The position numbers and the translations under genes are program-made. Source: Holosporales bacterium (lineage in GTDB: Bacteria; Pseudomonadota; Alphaproteobacteria; RUG11792). From it: a DNA stretch of 6,916 nt. Of this stretch, positions 6,527-6,916 are shown one piece after another. The stretch covers positions 1-6,916 of the forward strand of contig JAISFY010000011.1 of assembly GCA_031263345.1 (NCBI GenBank), written 5' to 3'. How positions within the stretch are numbered: position 1 is the first letter of the stretch; each line of letters opens with the position of its first letter. The notes beneath the pieces were generated by a model that had not been told where the DNA came from, made no database searches, and worked only from the letters and a program-made list of their open reading frames with translations.

Positions 6527-6561
6527 AAAGTAATGCCGAAAAGGGCACAGATCCAAGAAAG

Positions 6562-6590
6562 ATTTTAGAGCCTTTCTGCTGTCAGTACAA
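6562..6590 (-). promoter_or_regulatory. Candidate sigma-70 promoter of the infC-secG-fabZ-lpxA operon
   Basis: On the minus strand, TTGTAC (6590-6585) and TAAAAT (6567-6562) are separated by exactly 17 bp. The -10 matches 5 of 6 consensus bases and the -35 matches 3 of 6. Transcription from here would begin near 6555, giving a leader of about 45 nt before the TTG start. It would start only about 7 nt before the GTG at 6548, which supports the TTG choice. Confidence 0.35.
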
Positions 6591-6692
6591 GAATTTTTAA
6601 AATCTATAAAAACTCCAAATTAAAGTAGTTTAAGAATGGAGACCATTATCTGTTATGAAATGAACCCTATTGTCGGATACGGAAAACGTAAT

Positions 6693-6727
6693 TCTTCCAA
6701 GACATAGTGGAAGATGCTAGAATCTTC
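6693..6727. promoter_or_regulatory. Two mutually exclusive short hairpins and candidate tRNA promoter -10
   Basis: TCTTCCA (6693-6699) pairs with TGGAAGA (6708-6714), while GAAGAT (6710-6715) pairs with ATCTTC (6722-6727). The middle segment is shared, so only one stem can form at a time. A plus-strand -10-like TAGAAT (6718-6723; 5 of 6) lies mostly in the loop of the second stem. It would start transcription about 11 nt before the tRNA, but the -35 region (TTCCAA at 6695-6700) is weak. The dyads could be operator-like DNA or RNA structures if infC transcription starts further upstream. They may also be chance. Confidence 0.25.
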
Positions 6728-6740
6728 AGCAAACGGCAGA

Positions 6741-6831
6741 GGAGAGATGGCCGAGTGTCTGAAGGCGAACGCCTGGAAAGCGAGTATACGTTAATAGCGT
6801 ATCGGGGGTTCGAATCCCCCTCTCTCCGCCA
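6741..6831 (+). tRNA. tRNA-Ser (anticodon GGA), CCA encoded, with deviant anticodon stem
   Basis: This class II tRNA reads UCC/UCU serine codons. The acceptor stem GGAGAGA (6741-6747) pairs perfectly with TCTCTCC (6821-6827). G at 6828 is the serine discriminator base, and CCA (6829-6831) is encoded. The T arm is GGGGG-TTCGAAT-CCCCC (6804-6820). The long variable arm typical of serine tRNAs is ATACG/CGTAT (6786-6802). The anticodon loop CTGGAAA (6773-6779) gives GGA at 6775-6777. Three things are odd. The anticodon stem AACGC/GCGAG (6768-6772 with 6780-6784) has A-A and A-G mismatches in its two outer pairs. The D loop reads GAGTGTCTGAA, with T where the invariant G19 should be, so the 19-56 pair is lost. 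The identity elements for serine charging (variable arm, G73) remain. It may be functional but diverged, or a decaying copy. Confidence 0.93.
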
Positions 6832-6838
6832 ATAACGA

Positions 6839-6904
6839 TCATAGAAACGGATGATTGTCAAAAGGAAAAGCGAAGCGGCTTTTGATAAGGATCAGTTTCT
6901 ATGA
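6839..6904. repeat. Large imperfect inverted repeat directly after the tRNA-Ser gene
   Basis: TCATAGAAAC (6839-6848) pairs perfectly with GTTTCTATGA (6895-6904). Inside it TGAT (6852-6855) pairs with ATCA (6891-6894), and TGTCAAAAG (6856-6864) pairs with CTTTTGATA (6879-6887) with one G-T wobble. This leaves a 14-nt apex, or a rival inner stem AAAAGC/GCTTTT (6866-6871 with 6878-6883). About 23 of the 66 bases on each side are paired. No T run follows, so it is not a simple intrinsic terminator. It could be a small palindromic repeat element, a structured RNA or a 3' processing structure. Confidence 0.5.
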
Positions 6905-6916
6905 GAGGGTGGGATG

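Noticed and set aside
6667..6861. Minus-strand 64-residue frame containing REGDSNPRY
   Set aside because: It is the reverse complement of the tRNA-Ser gene. GDSNPR-type peptides are a well-known artefact of translating tRNA antisense.
1..6916. CRISPR arrays, insertion sequences or phage genes
   Set aside because: No regularly spaced repeats, transposase-like frames or phage proteins are seen on either strand. Apart from the possible palindromic element at 6839-6904 the window looks chromosomal.

Overview
This window looks like a chromosomal segment of a moderately AT-rich Gram-negative bacterium. It encodes lipid A enzymes (LpxA, FabZ), a resistance-nodulation-division (RND) efflux pump with its periplasmic adaptor, SecG, translation factor IF3 and a tRNA-Ser. 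The style of the proteins and the fabZ-lpxA pair suggest an alphaproteobacterium, perhaps a host-associated lineage such as Holosporales or a Rickettsiales relative. That placement is inference with low confidence. Lipid A synthesis argues against Anaplasmataceae such as Ehrlichia or Wolbachia.

Layout. Positions 1-3130 (minus strand) hold an efflux operon: the adaptor gene (3130 to 1649) followed by the RND permease (1649 to beyond position 1), joined by a one-base stop/start overlap. The adaptor ends in a striking tail of about 95 acidic residues. A 181-bp divergent promoter region (3131-3311) separates it from a plus-strand gene (3312-4193) for an unrecognised exported, cysteine-containing protein. 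That gene converges on the second minus-strand operon across 4194-4321, which contains a long imperfect hairpin.

Positions 4322-6509 hold a tightly packed operon in the order infC, secG, fabZ, lpxA, with spacings of 9, 1 and 12 bp. Each downstream ribosome binding site lies in or against the end of the gene before it. infC appears to start at TTG, which fits the known self-regulation of IF3 through non-ATG starts. infC is not followed by rpmI-rplT, and no lpxD or lpxB flanks fabZ-lpxA, so the gene order is rearranged.

The region 6510-6740 carries a candidate infC promoter on the minus strand and a candidate tRNA promoter on the plus strand, with two mutually exclusive small hairpins between them. 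A tRNA-Ser(GGA) gene at 6741-6831 has full acceptor and T arms and an encoded CCA. It has two mismatches in the anticodon stem and lacks the usual G19. A large imperfect inverted repeat (6839-6904) follows it.

I found no complete new system. The items most worth a second look are the acidic adaptor tail, the unknown exported protein divergent from the pump, the deviant tRNA with its flanking hairpin, and the unusual infC-secG-fabZ-lpxA operon.
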